Source: Ilex aquifolium (taxonomy: Eukaryota > Streptophyta > Magnoliopsida > Aquifoliales > Aquifoliaceae). Taken from it: a stretch of DNA of 64,000 nt. Below, piece after piece: positions 1 through 12,886 of this stretch (position 1 is the first letter of the stretch; each line of letters starts with the position of its first letter). The stretch spans positions 53,148,093-53,212,092 of the forward strand of contig OX637392.1 in NCBI GenBank assembly GCA_951799425.1. The letters run 5' to 3'. A program made the translations under genes and the position numbers. Below the pieces are notes generated by a model that had not been told where the DNA came from, made no database searches, and was given only the letters and a program-made list of their open reading frames with translations.

Positions 1-660
1 GTTAAGGAATGCAAATGGTGCCTGGAAAAGGCGTCGGGGAGTTATGTCAAGAAGGGCCAAGTATGCCCCCCAGAGCCTAGTATTAAAAGGGATCTGATAG
101 CTCACTAATGGGGTCTTGAGTGACTATAGTAGAGCCATTAATGAGTGTCCAAGTCCTCGAAAAATGCAAAGACAGTCATCATTACAAGGCATTAATGGTC
201 ATTACGCCGACTTGAAGTCATCGGTAAAACCCGAGGGTGCTTATTCCCGAGTAGTGAACACTCGGGCGTAGATGTCAAGCACCGAGAATAGGTATTTAAT
301 GACCGGGGGATGGGCCATGAATGCTCGGCAATTCCCGAGCAAAGGTTCACTCGCCCGAGGAGATTAGTCATGAGTAGATTTGATGCGATGGCACTCATGA
401 TGCCAGGATATGAGTGTAGACCATTAAATTCTGGGATGGGACTCAAAGGCATGAACATCATTGCAAACTCATGTATAAATACTACTTAAAAAGCTGGACC
501 AAGGTACGCAATTTAAAAAATAAAAAATATATTGTGCTCAGAACTCCAATGCCGACTAACTTGAGTTTCGGAGGGGATTAGCCGGGTACATACCCGACCC
601 CCTTTTTTAATCTTTTGTTTCAGGTTCATCATTCAGGATCGTTCCACGCATCGCTATCTC
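1..660. mobile_element. LTR-like retrotransposon remnant (U3/R/U5-like)
   Basis: The left edge is outside the window. The sequence has a TATA box (TATAAAT, 474-480), an AATAAA-like stretch near 518, and then GC-richer DNA of the kind seen in plant R/U5 regions (ACTTGAGTTTCGGAGGGG near 560-577). Upstream, the hexamer CCCGAG or its complement recurs at least five times between 225 and 360, like U3 enhancer repeats. No primer-binding site, gag/pol or partner LTR was found, so it could be a solo or truncated LTR. The family is not identified. Confidence 0.4.
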
Positions 661-1802
661 AATTAATTGCAGTAAATCACATGTGCATACTGTATTTCTT
701 TTTTAATTCCAATGATTGGATTTCTTTTCCGATTCAATCCATACACACGTAGACTTCAACACAATCCCAATATATATACACACACCAACATAGACACAAA
801 ACACATACACAAACACACCACACACTGAGAGACCCACACAGTACTAACACATAGACCCACAACACCACATTGGACATAGACCCACACACACCGACACAGA
901 CCCACTCACAAATCTATGACTAGATCTCAATATATATGCAGATCTATGCCCATATATATACATATATATACATAGATCTATGTATATAGAGAGGGTTAGA
1001 GATAGAGTTACCTTTTAGAGAGGGTTACGAAGAGAGAGTTTGATGGAGATGGAGAGACGAGTAACAACGTCGGGCTTGAGAGAGATGAGTAGCTTCACCG
1101 TTGGGTGAACGTAGAGCTTGACAAGTAGCTTCAACGGAGTTTTCACAAAGAAAGAGAAAATTGACGGACGACAGAGAGGGTTTCAATGAGGAGATCGACG
1201 AACAAAACTTGGACTTTTTATACTTCCAATAGAATGCCCCAAATTTGTTGCCAATGGGGTTCGAAGGCGAGACCTCATTAAACAAGGGCAGGCGCGCGTG
1301 TTATTTCTGAGAATTTTTTTTTTTTTTTTGACCTTGTTTTCAAAAAAACTTATCTTACAAAAAACAGAAACACATTCCAAACATATATTTTTTTTTTTCC
1401 AAAAAAATGAAAACAAAAACACAAAAACACAAAACAAAACATGAACCAAACGACTCCGTAATTTTTAAGGGTTTTGGAGTAAAATAAGTTAGGTCCGTTT
1501 AGATTTTTGGTTTTTTTACCAACTTTTATGCAGCAGCTTTTTGGACCCAAAAAACTTATTTAGGCTGATTCAAGAAGCTAATTTTATGAACTTTTATTTT
1601 GATTTTTTAGAGTTTTGTTGCGAGTTCCACAAAATTTTTTAGTTTATTATATTCATAAAATATTATTAGTAACATAAAAAATTTTAAAATTCATATTTTG
1701 GGAACTATTATGCATAATCTATACATACATGAATTTTTTTTTGACACAAAAAGCTGGAAAGTAATTACAAACGAACTTTTCCAACTTTTTCAGTTTTTTA
1801 AA
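661..1802. other. Intergenic, low-complexity DNA
   Basis: No gene is supported. 770-905 is a degenerate ACACA/GACCCACA-rich tract, 940-990 is TATA/ATAGATCTATG-rich and 1,310-1,450 is T- and A-rich. The short minus-strand ORFs here have compositional sequence only. Confidence 0.5.
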
Positions 1803-2020
1803 GAATGAGTAGCTCAAGTGATAATAAAGACGAACTGTAAAGTCAACTGTCATGAGTTCGAATTTTGGCAACTCCTTAAGGCCAAACCATAAGAAATTTA
1901 TCCCTCATGAATACTCTAGTCCCGACGTGAATCACCTACCTTTGATTAGACCAGGGATGAAATTAATTGAGACGCGTGTAAATTGTTTCGGACACCCTTG
2001 ACTGTTAAAAATAAAAAAAT
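1803..2020 (+). repeat. tRNA-derived SINE-like element
   Basis: An A-box-like TAGCTCAAGTG (1810-1820) and a B-box-like GAGTTCGAATTTTGG (1854-1868) lie about 34 bp apart, as in tRNA-type pol III promoters. The body ends with a GGACACCC-containing segment and an A-rich tail (about 2005-2022), a common plant SINE layout. It does not fold as a usable tRNA and has no anticodon arm. No clear target-site duplication was found. Confidence 0.55.
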
Positions 2021-3671
2021 TTGAGATATTTTTTTGTGAAGCTTTTTAAGCCACAACTTTTTGTCTAAGTCACTTCCAAATAGCCCAAATTCAAGCTCAA
2101 ACGAAGTTCCAGATTCAACTCAAACTTATTTTACAAGTGAGCAAGCTCGAACAAGTCGATCTGGAGTTGTTGAGAAACAAGTTCAGTCTATTTAAGTCCT
2201 CTTTTAATATTAATATTCCTTGAAGTGACAACTAACTAAGATGCTCCTTAAAGTAAGTCAAACCAATACTAACCTTCCATTTGGTCGTTCGTCAACTCTG
2301 TCTGATGCTGTCTCTATTACTTGTTAACGTTACACCTGGCGTCCTTCTCCTTTAATGTCATTAAAATAAAATCTCATTTTATTTTAATATAATTTTTTTT
2401 CCAACATTACAAGTTTTCATAAAACCAAAAAAAGAAAAAAAAAAGAAAAGAAAAAAATAACACGTAAACAACCCGATATTAACACAAATGGAAAGACTCC
2501 AATATTTTGATAGTGTAATATCTCGAGGTTATAAGCTCAAGCCTCAACCTACTTCATTCTTATTTTGTTGATATTGTAATGGGTATCTATAATTTGGGTC
2601 ATTCTTCGTTGTCAACTATAAAAATTTGATCTATTTTTGAATACCCATCTTCTTATGAACACAACTGTTGATAGCTAACGTCATATTATATTTATCGATT
2701 TTTAATTTTATGGTCAATGTTGTTCGGATCAATTTACGCGTATCTCAGCTAATCTGTTTTTCAATTCGGTTAAAGGCAGGTCATTCACGCCGGAACTACG
2801 GTATTCACGAGGGTCCCAAGAAATTACCAATATTCGAATTCAAGACGTCTGAATTTATGACTCGTCTTTGTTTCCAATTGCACTACCCCTTAGGGTTTTT
2901 TAGCTCTATTTATACCCATTCAATTATAGTTTTTTATAACCAAATTTTTGTTGTATCAGATTTTTATTGTGTAAAATTTATGCATGATCTAGCTCGTGTC
3001 ATCTATAAATCAGTGCATGTATATCATTTTGTAATGGATTTAACTCATCAAATTGTTTATATTCAAATTTGTTTAGAATAAATTCATATAATTATTTTGA
3101 TTTTTGTGTTTAGTTGATTGGATTACATTAAAAAAAATAGCTAAATAAAGCAAATAAAATTAATTATAGAAATATGAAATAACCCATGACCGGTCTTCCA
3201 CGGCGGATTAAATTAAACAAATACAATTTCCCAAGCAAGTCATGGGAACCACAACTCTCTAAAAAACCAGGCCCAAATCCGTCATTTCACAATGAACGAC
3301 CCCCACCAATTCCCGGACAGAAAAGTCACTTTATCAAACCTCCGAGGACATTTAAGTCTTTTCGCTAACTGTCCCCACCACAGTAATGATCCTTCACACA
3401 GAATGGCTTGCAGAGTTGGCAATGTCTTCTTCGTTTTGCCCCCTTCTCTCTGTCTCTCTCTGTCTCTCTAATAGGAAAAAACATAAGCACATGTCACTTT
3501 CCCTCTCTACATAGCTCTCAGTTTCTCTCTCTATATCGCTCTCTCAGCAGTTAAGCGGCCCCAATCGCTTCACCTAATCTTTCTCTCTCATCGTTCCTTC
3601 ATTTTGTTCATTCTTCCCTCATTCATTTGATGTACTAGTGAAAATCTAGAAAAGAGACGGTGTGTAGGGTT

Positions 3672-3674
<3 letters not shown>
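2021..3674. other. Intergenic DNA upstream of SCAR gene
   Basis: AT-rich, with no coding region or RNA gene that can be supported. The part next to the gene (about 3430-3660) is pyrimidine-rich (CTCT runs), as is common in plant 5' leaders. Confidence 0.5.

Positions 3675-3717
<43 letters not shown>
3675..3717 (+). repeat. (GA)n microsatellite in SCAR 5' leader
   Basis: A nearly perfect GA run of about 43 bp ends 5 bp before the SCAR start codon at 3723. GA runs in plant leaders can bind BASIC PENTACYSTEINE factors, but binding here is inference. Confidence 0.85.
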
Positions 3718-3721
<4 letters not shown>

Positions 3722-3722
3722 T

Positions 3723-6700
3723 ATGCCTTTAGTGCGTGTGGAGGTGAGAAATGAGTACGGACTGGGAATGCCCGAGCTGTACAGAGAACCGAACACAGAA
3801 GATCCAAAGGCCGTGCTTGACGGTGTGGCTGTGGCTGGTCTAGTTGGGATCTTAAGGCAATTGGGCGATCTTGCTGAGTAAGTGAACACTTCTGTTCTTC
3901 GTTTTCTGCTTTTCTTCTTCTTCATTTTCTCTCCTTTTTCCTAAGTTTTTGATTTGGCTCATTCTTCGTTTTTGTACTGTTTGTATTTCAATTTGTTGGT
4001 TTTCCAGATTTATTTTAGGTGCCTTTTGCTTGTTTTAGTGTTGTATAGAGCTGAAAGTTATTAGATTTTTTAAAATTTTGGGTGTTTAATCATTCTGTGA
4101 GGCCATAACTTGTTTACTTTGAGGAATTAGGCTTAAATATAGGCTTACAGCTGAATACAATTGCTGAATCAACTGCTCCTCCAGAATGGCTAGTAATACC
4201 ACTTAATGGCGGATAGACCATATTTATATGGGTGTGTACGAACCTAAGAAAATATCATGGTATTATTCGTACACTTATTTTTGAACATTGTGTATTGTAG
4301 CTTTAATCAGATGTATGATGATACTTAGAGATTCTATAATTGTCTTCTTGTTAATGGTAGGAAGGGAACAAAAAGAACTTAAGTCAACTTCGAACTTGTT
4401 TTATTAACTGGGAATGCCAGTAGATTATTGAAAAGCAGAATGTTTATCCAATCAATAATTTCAGTCTTAGTTTTGTTACCATATTGATTACACTTGTTTT
4501 TGAAAGGTTTATAGTTTTTAGATTTCAACAATAAGGTCTAAGGTTGTACAATGACAAGGAACTTGTAGTCTATGTTAATGGGAGATTTTCCCAAGGTCCT
4601 TTACAAAAAAACAAAAAAAAAAAAAAAAAAAAAAAGGAAAAGAAAAATCATGCACTTCTAGTTTCACACCCTTATTATTATCATGGTCTTGATCAATGAA
4701 ATTCTCCCTCTCTAGCCATTTCCTGATGTTTGAATCCTAGAGATTTGGGGGTTGATTTTTGCTAGGATATGGGATACAATATGGACACTGTTGGAGTCAT
4801 CCAATCCAAAACATATTGATAATAAGTGCACACATCCCCCAACAACAAAACCATCCTTCAGTGGCTCTAATCTTTTCGATGCAGGGTACAAGTTCTCTTC
4901 ATATCCTCTTTTATGTGTGACCCCAGTTCATACGTGAGTTAGCAAGTTAAACTAAAAAAGGCAGATGAACATAATGGAAAATTTAAATGGGTGAGAGAAT
5001 TGACCCACTGACCACATGAGGCATAGCTCTGATACCATGTTCAGCGCATAAACGGTACAACACAAAACCAATTAGCATTGAGTGGGAAAATTCCTCTATC
5101 ATATCAATCAATCTTGAGTGTCCCAGCCTTAATTTATCAGTCTAGGATACAAATTCTCTGCACAGGCACATCGACACAAAATTGGTCAAAAAAATTGGAC
5201 ACGAACACTGACACTATATTTTTAAAAAAGTAGGATACGGACACATCGTAGGCACGCTACAAATAATTGTATTCTATATATGAATTCTATCATTTATTGC
5301 AAACATAGTGATAATGATATATTGTTCATAAAAAAATAAGCTTTATGATAAGTAAATGTTATGTCTAGTTGTTATCTAGTGTGAATTTTTATACTAAAAC
5401 ATCATAATGGTCAATAGTCATCAATTGTTTTTTATAGACAACTTGTGTTCAACATATATAATTTAAATGATTGCTTTTATTTTCTCAATTCCTCTTTTTT
5501 AAACCTTTTATGAATTTTTTGCTTTTATTATTATCTTTCGAGTACTGCTGTAACATGTCTAGTATTGATAATTATATGTTATCTCATATTATAAGATACT
5601 TATTAGCCAAATTTTTAAGTTTTGTTAATCACGTGTCAACACATTTTTATTGTTTAGTAATAGACACGGTTCAAAGAAGTGTCGGACACTTGTCCAACAT
5701 TAAAATTTTATTATTTGATTATGGGCACAGGTAAAAGAGTATGAGACACATGTTCGATAGTGTTCGAGCCTCGAGGAGTATCGATATCCGATACGGATAT
5801 GTCACTTTCTCGAGAGTTTCTGTGCTCCATATATCTAGTTTAATCCTTATATAAACATTTTGGTATTTTATAATTCATGTTTGACCTTGGTTTTTCCCAA
5901 AGCATAAAAAAGTGTCCTGAATGGGTCCTCAATGTGTTATGACCTAGGGTGTCCACAATGTCTCCCCAACAGGCCCGAAATTGAAAAACATGTAGGGAAC
6001 TCGTTGCATGTCAGTGTACTCATGTTGCTTATGCATCCCCTAAATTTAAGGCACCAATATACTAGTCTAAGAAAGGTTTGTGCTTTCTAGCTCAATACCA
6101 CTATAATGTTGTCCTGTTCACAAATTCTGCATCTCTTGCAATAGGGCAGCCACTTTATGTGTCAAATCCACTAAAAGCTCGTCTTTCTTTCTTTCAATCA
6201 GCTATCCTCTTCTCACCATATGGTCTGGAATCTGGATAAGTTCCATGTATTCAAAAGGGTATTGAAAACCTGCTCTGATGCCTAAACTGTACATGTAGAT
6301 AAGAAACGAAGAAAGAAACAACGAGCAGCACAAATTACATCAGATGTGTTGACATATAATATTACATACGACATGATGGGTACTAAGTATACCTCTTGAA
6401 GAACTCAAATTAAACCGTATCGTCACTTCTTGTTATTGTCTAAGCTTCCTTTCACATCCGGATCACATACATGGTTGAAGAAGTGGCTACTAGAGTCCCT
6501 TCTTGATTTCCCAGACTCACAAATCCAAGGTTGTATGGTGTTAACCTAAAGAGCGTGCAAAAAGAGATTATGTGGAGAGGAAGAGTGGATCTTGCAAATT
6601 GCTTGTAACATCTTAGGAATTCTGCAGAGAATTATTTAAATATGCATCACTAAGTGGAGGTGACTAAGGTAACTTCCAAATAACCACCCCGTCATGGGGC

Positions 6701-9700
6701 ACTATGATAACCTCCGTGTAGTGGGGTAGTTATATTTGTAACTGCTACAAATCACCGAGGTTGGGATCCATTTGTCCATGTGGGCGGATCTCGATCCAGG
6801 TCCTATGACCCATCATATATTAACAAGATGCAACTCCTAAAGCATAATAAAATGAACACAACTAACTGCTGGTCCTATTCTGTCCTTGAACTTCAAGGGC
6901 TTCCAGCCTTCATCATCAATACCTGTAAGGCAGGAAGTAGCATAGAGAGACGAGCTGAAACTCAAAAAATGCAAAAATACCTGAGAAACCTTGGAATCTT
7001 CCTTCTATGTACGATGTAATTGTTTCTCACTAATATCTAGTGGGTAACTTGTAAGGCAGATTTTAGATTGATCCTGTAGGTTCAGCTGTGAATATTGTTA
7101 TGGGATGTACACTTCCTATCGTTCAAAAGGCTAAAAGATGTAAGCCTTATACCACCGGGCTTGTATCGAACTGATTTATTTTGAGTTCAAGCTTTACAGC
7201 ATGATACTAAGAGTCAATCCTCTACATTTGGTAGATTTGCAGCAGAGGTTTTTCATGGCTTACAGGAACAAGTGATGAATACATCTTCTAGAAGCCATAA
7301 GTTGATGGTTCACGTACAGCACATTGAAGCTGCTCTTCCTCCAATTGAGAAAGCTATACTGGCCCAAAAGAGCCACTTACACTTCGCTTACACGACTGGT
7401 ATGTTCAAGGACCTGTGGTTTAACTTTTTCAAGATTTCTATCTGTTAGGCTTAGCTAATATACATTTCTTTCTTCCAGTAAACCGATGATAGCATGAGCT
7501 TTAACTTTTGACCAGATTTGATTCCAAGATCAACTCATTCCCTTTCTGTTTCCCTTTTTGCCTCTCTGATTTAAATCAATATCTCCAGACTCGTGCACAA
7601 GTGCCTGTTTAGCAATTTTTTTATCTGACTTTTACTGTTCCTCCCTTAAGACACCGCTTGGGAGATCTAATACTAAATGTTGAGGTGCAAACTTTATACT
7701 CTGGTTTAATTCTGGTTCCTATGCTTATTCTGATTATATTTAGGCTTAAACTGATTTCTTCTGAATTATTTATTCATGAAGTTAAGTATCCACACTGGTC
7801 TTGCCAGTATTTCAAGATCAATTTTTCTTAATGGAAAGCAGTGGCTTTGCAGGTTCCAACTGGCATGCCCACATCCGAACGGAAGAAAACCACTTTGTCT
7901 ACAATGACTTGCCACGATTCATCATGGATTCTTATGAAGAATGTCGTAGCCCACCACGTCTGCACTTGCTAGACAAGTATAGTCTGCATTTCAATTTCTA
8001 TCCTATTTCTAGTTTTACTACTCTATATTGTGTACCTTAAGAGCATCTCCAGCTGTTACCCTTTTTAGTACCCAAATTTAAATTTGGGTAACAGGGTCTA
8101 AAATGCTTCTCCAATGCTTAGACCCATACCCATACCAAATGAAGGGAAACCCTTTTTTAAACCCAAATATTTAATGGTGAGATTACACCCTCCTTTAAAG
8201 ATCCAATGGTCATATTTTACCCTCTTTTAAATTTGGGTTTCTCCATTAGAGATGTTTATATCAAATCAAATTTTTTACCCTTTTTATTTTACTCAAATTT
8301 GGGTAAGAGTTTGGGTTTTCATTAGAGATGGTCTAAGCTTCAGTTTTCTATCAGATTTGACCCGGGAGGTCCTGGATCTTGCTTAAAGAGATATTCAGAT
8401 CCTACCTTCTTTAAGAGAGCATCATCTAAATCGAATGAAGCGAAGGTGGAGAAAGTCCCAAGAGATAAGAAGGCTCGTAGAATCAAGGTATGTTGTGACA
8501 CTTTTGGTTTGAGACAATTCAGAAAGTCAATGGCAATATTTAGCCATTAGGGAAAAGTCTATCCCTATGGCCTATGCTATATACTATTGATTCGATGATG
8601 AATTACTCATTGAATCCATGGTTACAGTCAACTAAACTGCTTTTGTAGAGTTCCTCATTTGCCTCCCAGGTTTTCTTCGTGTATAGGCTTGCATTGACAT
8701 GGAATAATTTAGTCAAATAAGTTCCTTTACAATGGTGTCATTAACCCTTGTCTTTGCTGTATTATGATACTGCATATTGGAATTTTATTCTGATAAGTGC
8801 CAATAATTTAGCAGAAAAAAAGAACACGGCAGCGGAATGAAGAAGTATCACATGGTGCGTCAATATCCAATTATAGTGGCAGGTACGCTGTTTGTATGCT
8901 AATGTGTGTATTGATGTGACACACCAAAATATGTCTGGTGTGTGTGTTAGTAGGTGGCTGCAGAAAATGGCCAGCGTGAGAAAAGATTCCTGGCATCTGG
9001 TTTTGGTTATGTACTCTAAGATGGTAACTGATTTCTGTTTGTGGTCTTTATCAATGCAGAATGCAACTTACATCCCAAAATGCTGATGAGCTGATGTCCC
9101 CTACTCAAACTGTCTCCACATTTGATGCTGGATTGAAATCAGACCAGGGAGACCAATCAAATTCTTTTGATTCCAGAACTGCGTCAGGCTACATAGAATG
9201 TGTATTCCATCCAAGTTACTCTAGTCAACCTGAAGAACATGAATGTAGGGAATCCTCATCTTCTCGGTTACCAGTGCACAAAGATGAGATCCTTGATTAT
9301 GCTTTTCTGGACGAAGAAAGCAGAGTTGTAGATGATGATATTCAAAAAAGTTTTACACAGGAGCAAACTGGCTGCAGTTCTTCTTGTGTTACTTGGGATG
9401 AAAAGATAGAAATAGAGTCTTTGGGACAGCAGTATGATCATGATGAAACTTCAGAGATGCTCCCCACAAGCTTTGATCTGAATATGCAGGAGACACAAGC
9501 TGTTAATTTTAGAATAATGGATGAAGAAAGCAGGGTTGTAGATGATGATATTCAAAAAAGTTTTTCACAGGAGCAAACTGGCCGTAGTTCTTCTTGTGTT
9601 ACTTGGGATGAAAAGATAGAAATAGAGTCTATAGGACAGCAATATGATCATGGTGAAACTTCAGAGATGCTCCCCACAAGCTTTGATCTGAATATGCAGG

Positions 9701-12700
9701 AGACACGAGCTGTTAATTTTAGAACAATGGATCAAAAAGATTTACAGTTTGATGATAAAAACATGCCAACATCGATCTATGGCGGTGACAAGCTTGATGA
9801 TATTGAAAGCGAAACAGAAAATTATATGGATGCACTTAACACCATCGAATCAGAGTCTGAAATGGATTTTGACTGCCATACAAAGCGAGAAGTCGAGCAG
9901 TACTCCAATTTGAACAGCAAAGCAGTAGATGATGGAATAAGTAGGCTTACAGCAGAGTGTTCAGACCATCATTTATCGACTTTCGAATCTCATATTGCTG
10001 GCCCCAGTTATCCAAACAAAGATGCATCCAGGGACATCTCCAACCCCGGGTCCCCAGAATGTCATACAGCAATTCTGCCTTCCTCAAACGTTGGGAAATC
10101 TGATGATAAATCTGACTCAGTCTCTTCAGAGTATTATGTCAACCTTCCATCGCCTGAAATTGCTGGGAACTTATCGACTCCCTTCAGTTCGCCGGACATA
10201 GTGTTATGTGGAAATGCTAATATTCATGATGGTCCCAGTTCAGAATCTGTTGTCAGCAGTGCATCACCTTGTGACTCCAGAGAAACCAATATTCAGGATC
10301 AGGTAAGTGAAAAGATCATAAACAGTCCTAGTGACTCTCAAAGACCTCCTGAACCTTCTAGCATCAGCTCAGTTACGTTTTGGACAAATGGTAGCCTGCT
10401 AGGACTTGAGCCGTCAAAACCACCGGATTTCAGTTCCTTAAATACTGTCAGACACGAGTCTACGACCAATTGTAAAGATGACATAATTGGACCAATACTT
10501 CAAAGTAATGCTCTTGAGGGTGTTGGGTCTGCAGGAAAACCAGATGTATTGATCAATAGCTCCAGAATCATTGAAGAAAGTCCAAGTTCTAAATGCTCTG
10601 CACCATGCCATGATGATCAAGAACATAGTATGTCTATTAAGAGAAGAATGTGGAGGTTTTCACCAGCTGATTTAGATGTCAAACTTGAGAAATCTAGCGA
10701 CTTCAAGAAGAGTTTCAATAATTCCCAGGGCCATGGTTTGAATGAAACTAGTACAGTTACATCTGGAACTGAGAGGCCATTCGGTCCAGATGTCCAATCT
10801 ACTAATTCATATGAACAGAATGGCAAAAATACATCTAGGATGTTTGAATTCAGCAACAGCTTACTTGTAAATGGGTTTCAAAGGACACTCTCACTTGGGG
10901 CTAACTTTAACTCTGATCCTGCCTTCTCTCTGAATACTGGTGGTTTTGAGCAAGAGACCAGGCGCCGAAGTGCTTCACATCAAACTTTCTCCGGTAGGAC
11001 TAGAGAGCAGTTTGGAAGTGCATTTCCAGTCCTGTCCCCTTCTTCTTCACCACCACTTGAACATATGAAGATATCATTCCAGCCTATAGATGGCTTTGAG
11101 GCTTCCAAACTGAAATTGAAATTCCCTAATGGGAGTAACAGTTGTGACAGTAGCAAAGATATGTTTCCTTCATTTCAGTTGGTCCCAGAGCCTGCAAGCT
11201 CTCGTCATGACTTTGGTTCAGAGTCTGATGATGACACATTCTGTAGATCATCTCCTTATATGTCAGATGATTGCCTTAGCGATAACTCTGATTCAAATTC
11301 TGAGCATTGGGAATCTGGCGAATCTCCCAGTAGCAAGGACCATGAATTATATGATGCTTTCTGCAGAATCTCATCAGCAGAGTCTGCTTCAAGCTCTGTG
11401 GGGATTGGGGGAATTGCCCAGGGAAGCATCTGCGATAACTATGGATTTCAAAGTTCATATGCTGAAAATGGTGCAGAACTTTCTCACTCTGGTGGTTTTC
11501 TTGATCTTCCAAGCTTGGATACCCTGAATCGTTCAGTTATGCCAAAAGTAGAAAACAATTCTGATGGAAAAGATGTTCTAGATTTCTGCTCACCTAAGGA
11601 GCCTACGCCACTGCCTCCACCTCTCCCTCCATTGCAGTGGCGGGCTATGAAACCTCATTCAGATGTGACAGAAGATAAGCAAGATACTGTATCTGATGCC
11701 CTAGGTTATGCATTTGATCTGAACCTTCTGAGGACTACTATCTCTCAGCAACCTAAACCAGCTCCAGTTAAGCAAGATCAATTTATTGACGCTGCATATA
11801 CCCTGGATATCAAGGTACTCATGCTAGTTACTGTTTCCTTTTTTTTTGTCCGTTCAATTGATCATGACTTAAGTAGAGACTGTGACATGTAATAACTGAC
11901 TGTGTTACATGCTAGCAGCCAGACTTACAGAAGCTAAATGGACAGACAGAAGTTAAGCAGCCAGACTCGCAGAAGCTAACTTGGCAGAAAGAAGGGATGG
12001 ATGAAAAGGAAGATTTCTTGCATCAGATTAGAACAAAAGTGAGTTGCCATTAACCTTTAGACTTTGGTATATTTTCTTACTCACCTGAATTTGAGCCCAC
12101 TTTGCTGTGAGGTTGGTTAATGATCAGAAAATTTTCCAGTTTAAATACTGTGGTTTCCATATGAGTTAGTGTCTGTAATCATTTGCTTTGCCTACGACAC
12201 TATCTAATTTATCCACTCCATTTTTTTTTATCTTAGGATTTTACTCCAGAATGGGCTGTATTATTTCATTTCTTGCCCTGCAGTTTTTTCTATGTTCATT
12301 CTTATGCATTTGCTCTTCTGGAAAAAAGTAAACATGTAACAAGGTTGCACGGGCAGGAAAGTATTAGAGCTTATCTCATGTCCGTAAAATAACACCTCTC
12401 AATCCATCATATGAATCTTGTGTATGAAAAGTAGCTACGTAGTTCATAAGATCCACATTCCCAGGGGACGTGTCTTTCACTGGTAATATGTTGTTACGGC
12501 TGACTAAAATTCAGTTCAAGTCATCCGCTCTAACTAAGGAAATGACTGATCTCATATTACCTTCCACAATAAATGCTCTGCAAGAAAATAATGAAGTATG
12601 ATTCTTGCTGATCTGGGCTTCCACCTTTGTTGTTCCATTTCAGTCATTCAGTTTGAGACGCACTGTGACAGCAAAACCAACCCATACACCAGACCCCCCT

Positions 12701-12759
12701 TCAAATGTCTCAGTTACTGCGATCCTGAAGAAGGCAAATGCAATCCGCCAGGTTTTCTA

Positions 12760-12795
<36 letters not shown>

Positions 12796-12886
12796 ATTAT
12801 ATAACACCATCAATTTTTACTGAACTAATTGGCAGGCTGTTGGTAGTGATGATGGCGAAGATGACGATACTTGGAGCGACACGTAA
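3723..12886 (+). CDS. SCAR3: SCAR/WAVE protein (SCAR1/SCAR3 clade), nine exons
   Basis: SCAR/WAVE is the subunit of the WAVE regulatory complex that activates ARP2/3 to nucleate branched actin at the cell cortex. The exons read by eye are 3723-3877, 7235-7398, 7853-7976, 8355-8487, 8815-8882, 9060-11814, 11919-12038, 12644-12751 and 12836-12886. All have GT-AG junctions and stay in frame, giving 1,225 residues (Arabidopsis SCARs run about 800-1,400). Exons 1-4 encode the SCAR homology domain (start [15 protein letters not shown]; later [20 protein letters not shown] and [17 protein letters not shown]), followed by a basic patch (KKARRIKKKRTRQR). Exon 6 is a long acidic, Ser-rich region with a poly-Pro stretch ([11 protein letters not shown]). 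Exons 7-9 encode the C-terminal WH2/acidic module ([16 protein letters not shown], then [10 protein letters not shown] and the DDDTWSDT end). N-terminal wording resembles SCAR1/SCAR3 more than SCAR2/4. Exon 6 has an internal 210-bp tandem duplication. Intron 1 is 3.4 kb. Confidence 0.93.
3878..7234 (+). other. SCAR intron 1, large
   Basis: A 3.36-kb intron with GT-AG ends. It holds a poly-A/A-rich patch (about 4600-4640) and a degenerate dispersed repeat at about 5150-5830 rich in GTGTCGGACAC-like palindromic words. No internal gene is supported; the ORFs inside it are compositional. Confidence 0.6.
8041..8333. mobile_element. MITE (GAGCATCTC ends, TAA TSD) in SCAR intron 3
   Basis: The element begins GAGCATCTCCA and ends TAGAGATGGTC, giving short imperfect TIRs, and is flanked by TAA at 8038-8040 and 8334-8336. 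The 3-bp TWA-type duplication suggests a PIF/Harbinger (Tourist-like) MITE. Together with its TSD it makes up about four fifths of the 378-bp intron 3. A related copy lies at about 32,222-32,549, sharing AAAGATCCAATGGTCAT and TATCAAATCAA. Confidence 0.75.
9310..9729 (+). repeat. In-frame 210-bp tandem duplication in SCAR exon 6
   Basis: Two adjacent 210-bp units (9310-9519 and 9520-9729) encode two near-identical 70-residue copies, each starting [15 protein letters not shown] and containing [14 protein letters not shown] and [13 protein letters not shown]. The copies differ at only a few residues (for example T/S, C/R, L/I, D/G, Q/R), so the duplication is fairly recent. The reading frame is kept. 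Confidence 0.95.
12770..12793 (+). repeat. (TC)n microsatellite in SCAR intron 8
   Basis: An uninterrupted TC run about 40 bp upstream of the exon 9 acceptor, adding to the polypyrimidine content of the short 84-bp intron 8. Confidence 0.8.

Noticed and set aside
1803-2020. tRNA gene
   Set aside because: A and B boxes are present, but there is no acceptor-stem pairing or anticodon arm, and an A-rich tail follows: a SINE.
5150-5830. Separate transposon in SCAR intron 1
   Set aside because: Repeated GTGTCGGACAC-like words suggest an old dispersed repeat, but I could not find TIRs or a TSD, so it is only mentioned in the intron entry.
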